A stretch of 64,000 bases of DNA. It comes from Amycolatopsis japonica. GTDB taxonomy: Bacteria; Actinomycetota; Actinomycetes; Mycobacteriales; Pseudonocardiaceae. This document shows positions 35,765 through 44,351 of the stretch, one piece after another (position 1 is the stretch's first letter; each line of letters begins with the position of its first letter). The notes under the pieces are model-generated. The model had not been told where the DNA came from, made no database searches, and saw only the letters and a list, made by a program, of their open reading frames with translations. The stretch covers positions 4,650,001 to 4,714,000 of the forward strand of contig NZ_CP008953.1 of NCBI RefSeq assembly GCF_000732925.1. The letters run 5' to 3'. The position numbers were made by a program, and so were the translations under genes.

Positions 35765-36484
35765 TCAGACCCCGGCCACCTGCTGAATCCAGGGCCGGTA
35801 CCGCGTGATGTTCGTGTAAGCGGTCGTCGTCTGCCGGTCGCTCGTCGACGCGACGCCGACCTGGCGGCCGGAGGCGAACATCGGGCCACCCGAGTCCCCG
35901 CCGGCGGTGATGCCGTCGCCGCGGCGCGCGCACACCGCGATGCCGCCGTTGTAGTCACGGCAGGAGACCGACGTGACCGAGACGTTGGCGACCTTCAGGT
36001 AGCGCGACTGGCAGTTGATCTCCGAGCCGCACTGGCTCGTCGCGCCCCAGCCGTAGACCTGGACGGTCTGGCCGACGGAGACGTTGGCGGTGGTGCCCAG
36101 CGGCGAGTAGGTGGCGTTGACCGATGTCGTCAGCTTCACGATCGCGAGGTCCGCGCTCGCGTGCCGCGTGACGGTGGAGCCAGTGGCCATGGTGCCGCCG
36201 CTCTGCTGGTCGAGACTGCCGATCCGGAAGGTGAACGTGCCACCGCTGGCAACGCAGTGCTTCGCGGTCAGGATGTACTGCGGCGCGATGATCGTCGAGG
36301 TACACGTTTGCCGGCCGTTGGCGAAGAGCCTGGCCGCCCACGGGCCGCTCGACGCGTTCTGGCCGCCGATGATCATCGGCTGGACGTCGGAGGACGGTTC
36401 CGCGGCGGACGCCACGGGGGCGGTGACGCCGAGCAGTGCCGCGAAGGCGGTGCCGGCGATCAGTGCGAAGGAGCGCAGTCGCAT
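35765..36484 (-). CDS. Secreted trypsin-like serine protease, S1A
   Basis: 239 aa. Signal peptide MRLRSFALIAGTAFAALLG ending ASAAE (about 27), short propeptide, then IIGGQNAS as the mature chymotrypsin-type N-terminus. The triad is visible in LTAKHCV (His), SADLAIVKL (Asp) and GGDSGGP (Ser). Six Cys can form three disulfides. The start precedes a 5' leader with a GCGGCCG/CGGCCGC hairpin (36502-36520). The 280-bp region to the next gene also holds an ACCCGG/CCGGGT inverted repeat at 36714-36727; no gene is seen in it. Confidence 0.92.
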   Translation of the reverse strand: MRLRSFALIAGTAFAALLGVTAPVASAAEPSSDVQPMIIGGQNASSGPWAARLFANGRQTCTSTIIAPQYILTAKHCVASGGTFTFRIGSLDQQSGGTMATGSTVTRHASADLAIVKLTTSVNATYSPLGTTANVSVGQTVQVYGWGATSQCGSEINCQSRYLKVANVSVTSVSCRDYNGGIAVCARRGDGITAGGDSGGPMFASGRQVGVASTSDRQTTTAYTNITRYRPWIQQVAGV

Positions 36485-36764
36485 GGTTCCGACTCATTTC
36501 TGCGGCCGGGATTCGGCCGCGCGATGGGGACGGGTGTGCTGATTCTGGGACGCGGCAAGAGAAATCGGACACCGCCGAAAGTCGTGCAGTAGGTACTTAT
36601 CTCTTCGCCCCCACCACCGCTAAGTGCCCCTCTAGGTACCGGAACCACCCGCCGGTTACGACACCCGGCGTCCGTCCACTTGAGACAGATGGCGGCATAA
36701 CTCCAGGGACATAACCCGGTGCCGGGTCTTCCCGAAATCCCTTCCCGCCGACAGAATCGCCACC

Positions 36765-37460
36765 ATGACCGCAGCACAGTGGACCCCGACCTACGGCGAC
36801 CCCTTCGAGCCGGTGCCCTATCGCCCGGCGCGCATGTCCGAGGAGGAATCGCTGGCCACCGCCGCCGATCTGCGCCGCCGCATGGACGACCGCCGCACCG
36901 TGCGGATGTTCTCGGCCGACCCGGTGCCCGAGCAGGTGGTCGTCGACGCCATCGCGGTGGCTTCGACCGCGCCCAGCGGCGCGCATCAGCAGCCGTGGAC
37001 GTTCGTGCTCATCAAGGACGACGCGACCAAACAGCGGATTCGTGAAGCCGCCGAAGAGGAAGAGCGCGTTTCGTACGAGGGCAGGCTCGGCGAGGAGTGG
37101 CTGTCCGCCTTGCGCCCGCTGGGCACCGACGCCGTGAAGACCCATCTCACCGACGCCCCGTACCTCATCGTGGTCTTCCAGCAGCGTTACTTCCTCGACG
37201 AGGACGGCACCAAGCACAAGCACTACTACGTCGACGAGTCGGTGGGCATCGCGGTCGGCATGCTGCTCACGGCGCTGCACCTCTCCGGGCTGGCCGCGTT
37301 GACGCATACTCCGTCGCCCATGCGGTTCCTCGGCGAGCTGCTCGAGCGGCCGCAGAACGAGAAGGCGTTCGCCGTCATCCCGGTGGGCTACCCGGCGGAC
37401 GACTGCGTCGTACCGAACCTCGTGCGCAAGTCCATCGATCAGGTCATGATCCGGCGCTGA
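36765..37460 (+). CDS. Nitroreductase family flavoprotein, iodotyrosine-deiodinase-like
   Basis: 231 aa. RRTVRMFSADPVPEQVVVDAI and TAPSGAHQQPWTFVLI are the FMN-binding signatures of the nitroreductase fold, in the form typical of the iodotyrosine deiodinase branch. THTPSPM and the C-terminal IPVGYPADDC also fit. It probably uses NAD(P)H and FMN to reduce a halogenated or nitro aromatic compound, in the cytoplasm. No partner gene is obvious; the next gene is a separate Tat protein. Confidence 0.88.
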   Translation: MTAAQWTPTYGDPFEPVPYRPARMSEEESLATAADLRRRMDDRRTVRMFSADPVPEQVVVDAIAVASTAPSGAHQQPWTFVLIKDDATKQRIREAAEEEERVSYEGRLGEEWLSALRPLGTDAVKTHLTDAPYLIVVFQQRYFLDEDGTKHKHYYVDESVGIAVGMLLTALHLSGLAALTHTPSPMRFLGELLERPQNEKAFAVIPVGYPADDCVVPNLVRKSIDQVMIRR

Positions 37461-37524
37461 GCCCGACGCGTGACCCGGGTGCGCGCGCACCCGGGTTGCG
37501 CGAACCGGCCGCGAACACACAGTC

Positions 37525-37598
37525 AAACTGCGCATTAGTGCAGTTTACTGCTCACTTTGGCGCATCTCTTGACATATCCGGCGGCGATTGGACAAAGT
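37525..37598 (+). promoter_or_regulatory. Inverted repeat and promoter of the GH109-type gene
   Basis: AAACTGC (37525-37531) and GCAGTTT (37540-37546) form a perfect 7-bp inverted repeat with an 8-bp centre. TTGACA (37569-37574) and CAAAGT (37593-37598) follow with an 18-bp spacer. The repeat lies just upstream of the -35, where an activator or repressor could bind. Confidence 0.45.
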
Positions 37599-37633
37599 CT
37601 GGGCACCGAAGGCGACACGAAGGAGTGTTCTTC

Positions 37634-39022
37634 ATGGCCGACCTGCCCTCTGTCTCCCGGCGGACACTGTTCGGTGGCGCGCTCGCCGCCGGGGCGCTCG
37701 CCGCGATGCCGGCGAGCGCCACCGCCGCGGAAGAAGCCGCGAGCTCGCCCCGCCGTCCTGGCCAGCGCAGCATGATCGGCGTCCCGTTCGAACGGCACCG
37801 GACCGTCCGGATCGGGATGATCGGTCTCGGCAACCGTGGGATGTCCATGATCGGCGGCTGGAGTGCCGTCCCGGGCGCCGCGGTCACGGCCGTCTGCGAC
37901 ATCCGCGCCGAGCGCGCGAAGGCCGCCGCGGACAAGCTCGCCGCCGACGGGCGTCCGCGTCCGGCGGAGTACGGCGGATCCGCCGACGCCTACCAGAAGA
38001 TGCTCGCGCGGGACGACATCGACCTCGTCTACATCGCCACGCCATGGGAGTTCCACTACCCGCAGGGCAAGGCCGCGCTGCTGTCCGGCAAGCACGTCGG
38101 CGTCGAGCTGCCCATCGCCACCGAGCTCGACGAGCTGTGGGACCTCGTCAACACCAGCGAACAAACCCGCAAACACCTGTTCCTCGCCGAGAACTGCAGT
38201 TACGGCCGCAACGAGCTGGCGATCCTCAAGATGGCGCACGAGGGCGTCTTCGGCGAGGTCACCAACGGGCACGGCGGTTACCTGCACGACCTCCGCGAGC
38301 TGCTGTTCTCCGACACGTACTACACCGACGCGTGGCGCCGGAAGTGGCACACGCGCAGCACCGCGAGTTTCTACCCGATGCACGGTCTCGCGCCGATCGC
38401 CGCCTGCATGGACGTCAACCGGGGCGACCGGTTCGCCACGTTGCGCGCCACGGCGACCGAGCCGAAGGGCCTCGCCGATTACCGGAAACGCCATATGCCG
38501 CCGGGTCACCCGTCGTGGAAGGAGACCTACATCAACGGCGACCTGGTGACCTGCCTGATCGAGACCGAGCAGGGCCGGATCATCCGCGCCGAGCACGACG
38601 TCAGCTCGCCGCGTCCGTACAGCCGCATCAACAGCCTCGCCGGCAGCCGCGGCATCGTGGAGGACTACCCCGCCCGGATCTACGTCGAGCCCGACCACAG
38701 CGGTCACGCGTGGAAGGACTTCGGGCCGTACCGCGACCGCCACGACCACTGGCTGTGGAAGAAGCTCAAGGACGATCCGAACCTCGGCGGGCACGGCGGC
38801 ATGGACTACGTGCTGCAGTGGCGGATCGTGCAGCAGATGCGCGCCGGGCTGGTGCCGGACATCGACGTCTACGACTCGGCTGCCTGGTGCTCCCCCGTTC
38901 CGTTGAGCGTGGTCTCCCTCGCGCGCGGCGGGAAACCGGTGGCGGTACCGGACTTCACGCGTGGCGGCTGGACGAAAGCCAGGCCTGGGCTGGACTCGCA
39001 GCCTTCGGAGATGCCCGGCTAA
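37634..39022 (+). CDS. Tat-exported Gfo/Idh/MocA family protein, GH109-like
   Basis: 462 aa. Twin-arginine signal SRRTLFGGALAAGALAAM (about 8-25) ending TATAAE. Then an NAD-binding Rossmann domain IGMIGLGNRG, and the GH109 landmarks YIATPWEFHYPQGKAALLSGKHVGVE, GGYLHDLR, YPMHGLAPI and GGMDY. GH109 enzymes remove alpha-N-acetylgalactosamine by an NAD-dependent redox mechanism; NAD binding fits Tat export of a pre-folded protein. The ATG at 37634 follows GAAGGAG. It overlaps the convergent TetR gene by 4 bp. Substrate specificity is inferred from family only. Confidence 0.9.
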   Translation: MADLPSVSRRTLFGGALAAGALAAMPASATAAEEAASSPRRPGQRSMIGVPFERHRTVRIGMIGLGNRGMSMIGGWSAVPGAAVTAVCDIRAERAKAAADKLAADGRPRPAEYGGSADAYQKMLARDDIDLVYIATPWEFHYPQGKAALLSGKHVGVELPIATELDELWDLVNTSEQTRKHLFLAENCSYGRNELAILKMAHEGVFGEVTNGHGGYLHDLRELLFSDTYYTDAWRRKWHTRSTASFYPMHGLAPIAACMDVNRGDRFATLRATATEPKGLADYRKRHMPPGHPSWKETYINGDLVTCLIETEQGRIIRAEHDVSSPRPYSRINSLAGSRGIVEDYPARIYVEPDHSGHAWKDFGPYRDRHDHWLWKKLKDDPNLGGHGGMDYVLQWRIVQQMRAGLVPDIDVYDSAAWCSPVPLSVVSLARGGKPVAVPDFTRGGWTKARPGLDSQPSEMPG

Positions 39023-39609
39023 GGCATTCCCCGCAGGTAGGCCTCCAGCGGCCGGGCGAACTGGTCGACGCTGGCCGGGGTGCCCGCCTCGACGCCGTCG
39101 AGGGAACGCGCACCGGCGAACCGGTCGAACAGCAGGCCTTCGATCAGGCTGACGAGGTCCGCGCTCGCCGTGCCGGGATCGGACGCGCCGAGGGCTTCGC
39201 ACAACCGCGCCGCGTGCTCACGGGAGAACAGGGCCCGCGCGAGAAGTTCGTGGAGCTCGGGGAAGCCGGCGAGTTCGATCGTCAGCGCGTAGCGGGCGGT
39301 GACGTGATGGCGGCGGCTCACCAAAAGGTCGTCGAGCCACGCCGCCATCGCCCGCGCCGCGGCGGTGTGGCCTGCGACGGCGGCATGCGCCAGGCCGGTC
39401 AGCTGGAAGCGGTGGGCGGACGTGTCCGCGATACGCCGGACCACCGCTTCCAGCAACGCCTGGCGTGTGCGGAAGTAGTACGACGTCGAGCCGCGAGGCA
39501 GGTCCAGCCGGACATCGACCGCGCTGTGCGTCAGGCCGCGGATTCCTTGTGAGGCAAGGATTTCCGTCGCGGCTTCGGCGATCATGGTCCGCCGGTCAGT
39601 TGACTCCAC
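39019..39609 (-). CDS. TetR family transcriptional regulator
   Basis: 196 aa. The HTH is RGLTHSAVDVRLDLPRGSTSYYFRTRQALLEAV. The GTG at 39609 lies inside the 3' end of the ZapE-like gene (14-bp overlap), so the two are translated from one message. The C-terminal domain is helical. The convergent GH109-type gene overlaps its end. Regulon unknown. Confidence 0.88.
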   Translation of the reverse strand: MESTDRRTMIAEAATEILASQGIRGLTHSAVDVRLDLPRGSTSYYFRTRQALLEAVVRRIADTSAHRFQLTGLAHAAVAGHTAAARAMAAWLDDLLVSRRHHVTARYALTIELAGFPELHELLARALFSREHAARLCEALGASDPGTASADLVSLIEGLLFDRFAGARSLDGVEAGTPASVDQFARPLEAYLRGMP

Positions 39610-40450
39610 AGTGGACCTTCCCGTCGGACAGCGCGGTGAGCCTGCTCCGGATCCGGTCCAGATCCGGGACTTCCGGAGGGTCACGGAAGAGTTCGTCCAG
39701 CGACGTCCGCGCGTAGACGGCCAGTTCGACGCCCTGATCGACGAGGATGTCGATCAGGACCCGGAACCGCATCGTGGCGTCGGCCCCCGCCGTCCTCAAC
39801 GACGGGACGTCGGTGATGGTCCACCGGCGGTGGCGCGCCGCCAGCTCCAGGTAGTCCCTGGTCGACATCTCCGTCGTCGCGCAAAGCTCGTCGAAACCGA
39901 ACGTGACACCGGACGTCGACTCGGGCGGCTCGCCGACGACGAATCGGCCCGGCCTGGTCCCCGGCAGGCGGTAGTCGTTCTCGCCGTCGAGGCGAACGAC
40001 GTCGAGGTGTGCTCGAAGCGCCGTCACGACGGCCTCGATCTTGTCGTGGAAGAGCGGATCCGGCAGCAACCCTTCCGGTGGGTAGTTCGACGTCGCGACC
40101 AGCGTGATCTTCCGGGCGAACACCGCGTCCAGCAAACGCCGCAGGAGCATCGCGTCGCCGATGTCGTGCAGATGGAACTCGTCGACGCACAACAGCGAGA
40201 GCCGGTCCAGCACCGCGGCGACGGCCCGGTCGATCCCGCCGAGGTCGTGCGCGGTGGACTGCAGATGCGCGAGCAGATGATGCAGATGCCATCGGCCCTT
40301 GCGACCGGGCGCGGCCGCGTGGAAGGCGTCGAGCAGCATCGTCTTGCCCCGCCCGACGGAACCCCACAGGTAGACACCACGCCGCCTGCGCGGCACCTCG
40401 TCCAGCAGCGCCGCGACGGCGATCTGCCCGGAGTCCAGCTCTATGCCCAT
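39596..40450 (-). CDS. zapE: ZapE/AFG1-like AAA+ ATPase, short form
   Basis: 284 aa. Walker A GSVGRGKTMLLD (about 30-41), Walker B LLCVDEFHLHDIGDA and sensor YPPEGLL region after TSNY are typical of the ZapE/AFG1 family. Family members usually have 50-80 residues before the Walker A and a total of 340-370 aa; here the P-loop starts only 30 residues in. Either a start was lost or this is a naturally short paralogue. ZapE links to the division apparatus in E. coli; the role here is uncertain. It is coupled to a TetR gene. Confidence 0.82.
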   Translation of the reverse strand: MGIELDSGQIAVAALLDEVPRRRRGVYLWGSVGRGKTMLLDAFHAAAPGRKGRWHLHHLLAHLQSTAHDLGGIDRAVAAVLDRLSLLCVDEFHLHDIGDAMLLRRLLDAVFARKITLVATSNYPPEGLLPDPLFHDKIEAVVTALRAHLDVVRLDGENDYRLPGTRPGRFVVGEPPESTSGVTFGFDELCATTEMSTRDYLELAARHRRWTITDVPSLRTAGADATMRFRVLIDILVDQGVELAVYARTSLDELFRDPPEVPDLDRIRSRLTALSDGKVHCGVN

Positions 40451-40476
40451 AGAGGAAGCCTCTAGAGAAATAGAGG
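40449..40476. promoter_or_regulatory. ATAGAGG direct repeats over the ZapE-like start
   Basis: ATAGAGG occurs at 40449-40455 and 40470-40476, exactly 21 bp apart (two helical turns), with the inverted CCTCTA (40459-40464) between. The first copy covers the start codon, so binding would block expression. Confidence 0.35.
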
Positions 40477-40507
40477 ATCAGGCAAGCGAAGGTGATCGAG
40501 GGGACAT

Positions 40508-41296
40508 TCAGCCGTCGGCCGTGTACCGGGGAACGACGCGGAAGACGCGCAGGTCCCTCGGAGTCCCCTTGGCCCGGAAGTTCCGGCGCGGGCGCACGGT
40601 GAAGGTGTCCTGGTCGAGTTCTTCGACGACGCTCGCGCTGGCCAGGACCTCGTCGCCGTCGGCGGCGGCCATGATCCGGGCGGCGATGTTCACGTCGACG
40701 CCGAGGTAGTCGTCGCCGACCCGCTGCGGATTCCCGCGGTGCAGCCCCGCGCGCAGATGGGGCAGATAGCCCTCGGCCTTGATCACGCTCACGGCGGAGC
40801 ATGTCTCGTAGGCGGCGTTCACCGCCTCCCCCGGATCGGCGAACACGGCCATCACCCCGTCGCCGAGCCCCTTGACGACGCTGCCGCGGTGGCCGACGAC
40901 GATCGACTCGGTCACCTTGGAGACCTCCCGCAGCAGCTCCAGAACGCGGTCGTCGCCGGCCTCCAGCGCCCAGGTCGAAAAGCCGACGAGGTCGGTGAAC
41001 AGCACGGTGATGCCGTCCGCGGACAGTGGCGGGGCGCCGGAGCGGCGGACGGCCTGCCAGGCCTGGACCGCGGCCAGCCCCAGCTCGCGGGTGGCGCTGG
41101 GCCGGTCGGCGCCCGCCTCCGTGAGCAGGCGGGCGAGCCGGTCGGACGATCGTCCCGTCGACGGCGCCGGCGGCTCGGCGTTCCCGGGGACGAGCCCGCG
41201 CAGGAACCGCGCGCCGCGCACCAGCTCACCGCGCTGGTCCGTCGCGCGCAGGAACCTGCGGGTCCGGAGGTGCCACGGCTCAGGTCGTTCGGTCAC
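40508..41296 (-). CDS. Class III adenylate/guanylate cyclase
   Basis: 262 aa. The cyclase homology domain starts at ITVLFTDLVGFSTWALEAGDD (first metal-binding Asp) and continues with GDGVMAVFADPGEAV (second Asp), GLHRGNPQRVGDDYLGVDVNIAARI and SASVVEEL. There is a ~100-aa N-terminal region but no membrane segment, so it is a soluble enzyme making cAMP or cGMP. The GTG at 41296 is the best start because residues upstream in the frame look non-coding; the site lacks a strong Shine-Dalgarno. A perfect palindrome (41336-41351) lies 40 bp upstream. Confidence 0.85.
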   Translation of the reverse strand: MTERPEPWHLRTRRFLRATDQRGELVRGARFLRGLVPGNAEPPAPSTGRSSDRLARLLTEAGADRPSATRELGLAAVQAWQAVRRSGAPPLSADGITVLFTDLVGFSTWALEAGDDRVLELLREVSKVTESIVVGHRGSVVKGLGDGVMAVFADPGEAVNAAYETCSAVSVIKAEGYLPHLRAGLHRGNPQRVGDDYLGVDVNIAARIMAAADGDEVLASASVVEELDQDTFTVRPRRNFRAKGTPRDLRVFRVVPRYTADG

Positions 41297-41335
41297 GATC
41301 AAGACGATAGTCGCTCGCCGCACGGACGGAGCACC

Positions 41336-41351
41336 TGTCACCGGGGTGACA
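41336..41351. promoter_or_regulatory. Perfect TGTCACC-GG-GGTGACA palindrome
   Basis: A 16-bp perfect inverted repeat lies between the cyclase and the secreted protein gene at 41530. GTGACAA recurs at 41346, 41387 and 41421; the second copy is part of CGTGA-CAAT-TCACG. This cluster resembles a multi-site operator. GTGAC halves recall CRP-type sites, but the spacing differs. Confidence 0.5.
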
Positions 41352-41529
41352 AGAATACGGACGGCATTTCCCCTTTCCGCCTTCGCGTGACAATTCACGA
41401 ACTCGCCATTCTCCATACGCGTGACAAGATCGAAGCGTAAAGAAAACGCGAGAGATCTTTTCCTTTCCTCGTTGGTGACTTTCCACCTACATTCGGTTTC
41501 GAGCCCATTCAACGACGAAAGGACCTGAC

Positions 41530-42126
41530 ATGACGGAAACCCTCGTACGGAAGGGTGTCCGGCGATTCCGCGCGGCCGGGATCGCGGCCGTGGTCGCCGG
41601 AACCGTAATGCTCACCGCGGCGGGAAACGCGGCCGCCGTCGAAAAGAATCTCACGTACAAGGGCGGCTTCCCCATCATCGGCGACCAGAAGGTGGCGGTG
41701 GTGGTGAAGGCGGAAATCCCGGCGACGGCCAAGGCGGGTGAGCCGATTTCGGTGCCGTTCACCCTCGACGTCGATTCCGGTCAGGCCGCAGGCGACGGGC
41801 TCCGGCTGGTCGGTGCGAAGAAGCTCTCCGGCACCATCAGCTCGAAGGTGAACATCGCGCTCGGCGAGCAGAAGGTGTCGATCCCCATCGAGCTGCCGAT
41901 CCCGGACACCGAGGTGCCCGCCGAAGGTTCGCTGAAGTTCACCGCGACGGGCAAGGTCGACTTCACGATCCCGGCCGGGACCCCCGCCGGTGAGGCGACC
42001 AGCAGCGTGGACGCCGCGGCGACCTCGCATATCGTCACCGACAGCTCGCTCGGCGAGTTCGACGTCAACCTCACCCTCGACCCGCCCGACCAGGACGCCG
42101 TCCTCGGCAAGACGACCGTCAGCTGA
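41530..42126 (+). CDS. Secreted beta-sandwich protein, DUF6801-like
   Basis: 198 aa. Signal peptide VRRFRAAGIAAVVAGTVMLTAAGNAAAVE (about 7-36). The mature part is rich in beta strands: KVAVVVKAEIPATAKAG and ISVPFTLDVDS, then ATGKVDFTIPAGTPAG. This matches the DUF6801 type of exported actinobacterial proteins, whose function is unknown. The ATG follows AAAGGACCTGAC. A 15-bp-stem terminator follows its stop. It may be co-regulated with the divergent cyclase through the palindrome cluster. Confidence 0.8.
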   Translation: MTETLVRKGVRRFRAAGIAAVVAGTVMLTAAGNAAAVEKNLTYKGGFPIIGDQKVAVVVKAEIPATAKAGEPISVPFTLDVDSGQAAGDGLRLVGAKKLSGTISSKVNIALGEQKVSIPIELPIPDTEVPAEGSLKFTATGKVDFTIPAGTPAGEATSSVDAAATSHIVTDSSLGEFDVNLTLDPPDQDAVLGKTTVS

Positions 42127-42132
42127 TCACCC

Positions 42133-42165
42133 GTCTTCCCCCGGCTCGCCGAGCCGGGGGAAGAC
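42133..42165 (+). terminator. Strong hairpin terminator
   Basis: GTCTTCCCCCGGCTC and its exact complement form a 15-bp stem with a 3-base loop, 7 bp after the stop of the secreted protein gene. No T-tract. Confidence 0.8.
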
Positions 42166-42170
42166 GCGTC

Positions 42171-42201
42171 TTGACCTCCAGCGCACTGGAGGTCACAGAC
42201 T
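42171..42201 (+). promoter_or_regulatory. MerR-type promoter with 19-bp spacer
   Basis: TTGACC (42171-42176) and CAGACT (42196-42201) are separated by 19 bp. TGACCTCCAG (42172-42181) and CTGGAGGTCA (42186-42195) are a perfect 10-bp inverted repeat around CGCA, filling the spacer. A long spacer occupied by such a palindrome is the signature of MerR-regulated promoters. The ATG at 42209 is 8 bp after the -10, implying a leaderless message. Confidence 0.65.
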
Positions 42202-42208
42202 CTCGATC

Positions 42209-43024
42209 ATGTGGATTTGCGACAGGTGCGGTATCGAACACCCGGCCACCCCGGAGCCGCCCCGGTGCGTGCTCGACCGCGGCGAGGTCGGCATGGAGGA
42301 GGCCGGTGACCTCGGCGCGCACACCGGACGCTGGTGGACGCACGAAGAACTGATGTCGGTGCCGCACAAGACCCTGCACCGGGATCACGGCCGCGGGCTG
42401 CACAGCGTCAAGAGGGACCCGCAGTTCGCGATCGGGCACTGGTCGTTCGTCGCGACGACCCCGGCGGGCACCCTGCTCTGGGATCCGCCGTCCTGGTTGG
42501 ACACCGAGGTGCTCGACGTCGTACGCGGTCTCGGCGACGTCGCCGTGATCGCCACCAGCCATCCGCACATGTTCGGCGCCCAGCTCGGCTGGAGCCGCGC
42601 GCTGGGCGGGGTCCCGGTGCTGGTCAACGAACGCAACCGTGAATGGCTGCCCGCACCCGATCCGGCGTTCGAGTTCTGGGACGAGCACGTGGAACCCTTG
42701 CCCGGCCTCGAACTCATCCGGCTCGGCGGGCATATGCGCGGCAGCGCCGTCGCCAGGACGCCGGACGGCAGCATCCTGGCGGGCGACACGATCTCGGGTG
42801 GGCTCGCGCCGGGCTGGGTGTCGTTCCAGCGCAACTTCCCCAAGCACATCCCGCTGTCGGGGGCCGTGGTCCGCCGCGTCGTCGACCGGCTCGACGACCT
42901 CACCTACGACCGGCTCTACACCCTGGGCGGGGACACGATCGATCGTGACGCCCGCGCTGTCGTGCGCCGAAGCGCCGAAACCCATATCCGGTGGGTTAAC
43001 GGCGACTTCGACCACCTCACTTGA
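42209..43024 (+). CDS. MBL-fold hydrolase with N-terminal zinc knuckle
   Basis: 271 aa. It starts MWICDRCGIEHP, a CxxC zinc knuckle (Cys4, Cys7; Cys20 may be a third ligand). A metallo-beta-lactamase-like region follows: IATSHPHMFG (an HxHxx variant), LIRLGGHMRGS and LAGDTIS. The usual HxHxDH is altered to HPHMFG, so metal binding may be reduced or changed. The MerR-type promoter suggests induction by a metal, oxidant or drug. The regulator gene is not in this window. Its end overlaps the convergent MFS gene by 8 bp. Confidence 0.8.
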   Translation: MWICDRCGIEHPATPEPPRCVLDRGEVGMEEAGDLGAHTGRWWTHEELMSVPHKTLHRDHGRGLHSVKRDPQFAIGHWSFVATTPAGTLLWDPPSWLDTEVLDVVRGLGDVAVIATSHPHMFGAQLGWSRALGGVPVLVNERNREWLPAPDPAFEFWDEHVEPLPGLELIRLGGHMRGSAVARTPDGSILAGDTISGGLAPGWVSFQRNFPKHIPLSGAVVRRVVDRLDDLTYDRLYTLGGDTIDRDARAVVRRSAETHIRWVNGDFDHLT

Positions 43025-44330
43025 CCGGGTTCTTCTCCTTGTTGCGGAAGGTCAACGCGATGACCCCCGCCATCGCCATGAAGAAGGCGACGGCCCACAT
43101 CCCCGCGCGGAAGCTCCCAGTCAGGCCCTGCAACCAGCCGGTGAGGTAGGGGCCGACGAAGCCCGACAGGTTACCGAAGGAGTTGATCAGGCCGATCCCG
43201 GCGGCGGCGCCGACTCCGGTCAGGAAGGCGTTGGGCAGCTGCCAGAACACCGGGATCGCGGTGAACACGCCGACCGCGCAGATGGTCACCGCGATCATCA
43301 CCCACAGCGGCGAGCCGAGATACAGCGCGGCGGCGATCGCGACCGCGCCGACGAACGCGGCGATGGCGACGTGCCCGGCCCGTTCGCCGGTGCGGTCGGA
43401 ATGGCGTGCCCACAACACCATGGCGACGGCGGCCACGGCGTACGGGATCGCCGTGATGAGCCCGATCTCCACGATGCTGTAGTTGGTCTGGAACTGCTGC
43501 TGGAAGCCCTTGATCACCTGCGGGAGGAAGAACGCGAGCACGTAAAGGCCGAAGATGATGCCGAAGTAGACGGCGCTCAGCGCGAGCACACGCGGATCGG
43601 TCAGCGCCGACCGGGTGCTCACCTCCTTGCCGACCTCACGGGTGTCCTCCGCGTCGATGGCCGACTGCAACGCCGTGCGCTCCCCCGGGGTCAGCCACTT
43701 CGCGTCCTTCGGCTTGCTCGGCAGCAGGAAGAACACCGCCACCCCGAGCAGGATCGACGGCACCCCTTCGGCGAAGAACATGAACCGCCAGCCGGCGTCG
43801 AAGCCCAGGACGCCATCGCCGTGCTTGATGAGCAGGGAGGAAACCGGGCTGCCGATGACCGAGGAAAGGGGCACCGCGAGGAAGAACAGCGCGACGATCT
43901 TGGCCCGCTGCTTACGCGGGAACCAATAGGTCAGGTACAGGATGATGCCGGGGAAGAACCCGGCCTCGGCGATGCCGAGCAGCACCCGCACGATGTAGAA
44001 GCTGACCTCGCCCTGGATGAACGCGGTGGCCGAGGCGACGATGCCCCAGGTGACCATGATCCGCGCGATCCAGATCCGGGCGCCCACCTTGTGCAGGATG
44101 ACGTTGCTGGGCACCTCGAAGAAGAAGTACCCGACGAAGAACAGGCCCGCGCCGAGCCCGTAGGCGGCCGAGCTGATGCCGAGGTCGGCGTTCATGGTGA
44201 GCGCCGCGAACCCGACGTTGACCCGGTCGAGATAGTTGAGCAGATAGAGCAGCCCGAGGAGCGGGACCAGCCGGATCATCGCCTTGCGGACCGCCTGCGC
44301 GGTGGACACCTCTGCCGTCTGTTCGTCCAT
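43017..44330 (-). CDS. MFS transporter, anion:cation symporter (ACS) family
   Basis: 437 aa with 12 predicted membrane helices. The signature LLYLLNYLDRVNVGFAALTM in helix 1, and GIAEAGFFPGIILYLTYWFPRKQRA between helices 4 and 5, are typical of the ACS family (phthalate, tartrate, glucarate and related organic anion uptake). Inner membrane. It is the last gene of a possible three-gene run with the two envelope proteins upstream (21-bp gap), though the functional link is unclear. Confidence 0.9.
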   Translation of the reverse strand: MDEQTAEVSTAQAVRKAMIRLVPLLGLLYLLNYLDRVNVGFAALTMNADLGISSAAYGLGAGLFFVGYFFFEVPSNVILHKVGARIWIARIMVTWGIVASATAFIQGEVSFYIVRVLLGIAEAGFFPGIILYLTYWFPRKQRAKIVALFFLAVPLSSVIGSPVSSLLIKHGDGVLGFDAGWRFMFFAEGVPSILLGVAVFFLLPSKPKDAKWLTPGERTALQSAIDAEDTREVGKEVSTRSALTDPRVLALSAVYFGIIFGLYVLAFFLPQVIKGFQQQFQTNYSIVEIGLITAIPYAVAAVAMVLWARHSDRTGERAGHVAIAAFVGAVAIAAALYLGSPLWVMIAVTICAVGVFTAIPVFWQLPNAFLTGVGAAAGIGLINSFGNLSGFVGPYLTGWLQGLTGSFRAGMWAVAFFMAMAGVIALTFRNKEKNPVK

Positions 44331-44351
44331 CCGCGGGAGTGTAGAGGGCGA

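Noticed and set aside
36485..36764. Small gene in the protease-nitroreductase gap
   Set aside because: Open frames there lack a Shine-Dalgarno, have Arg-rich composition and overlap visible hairpins.
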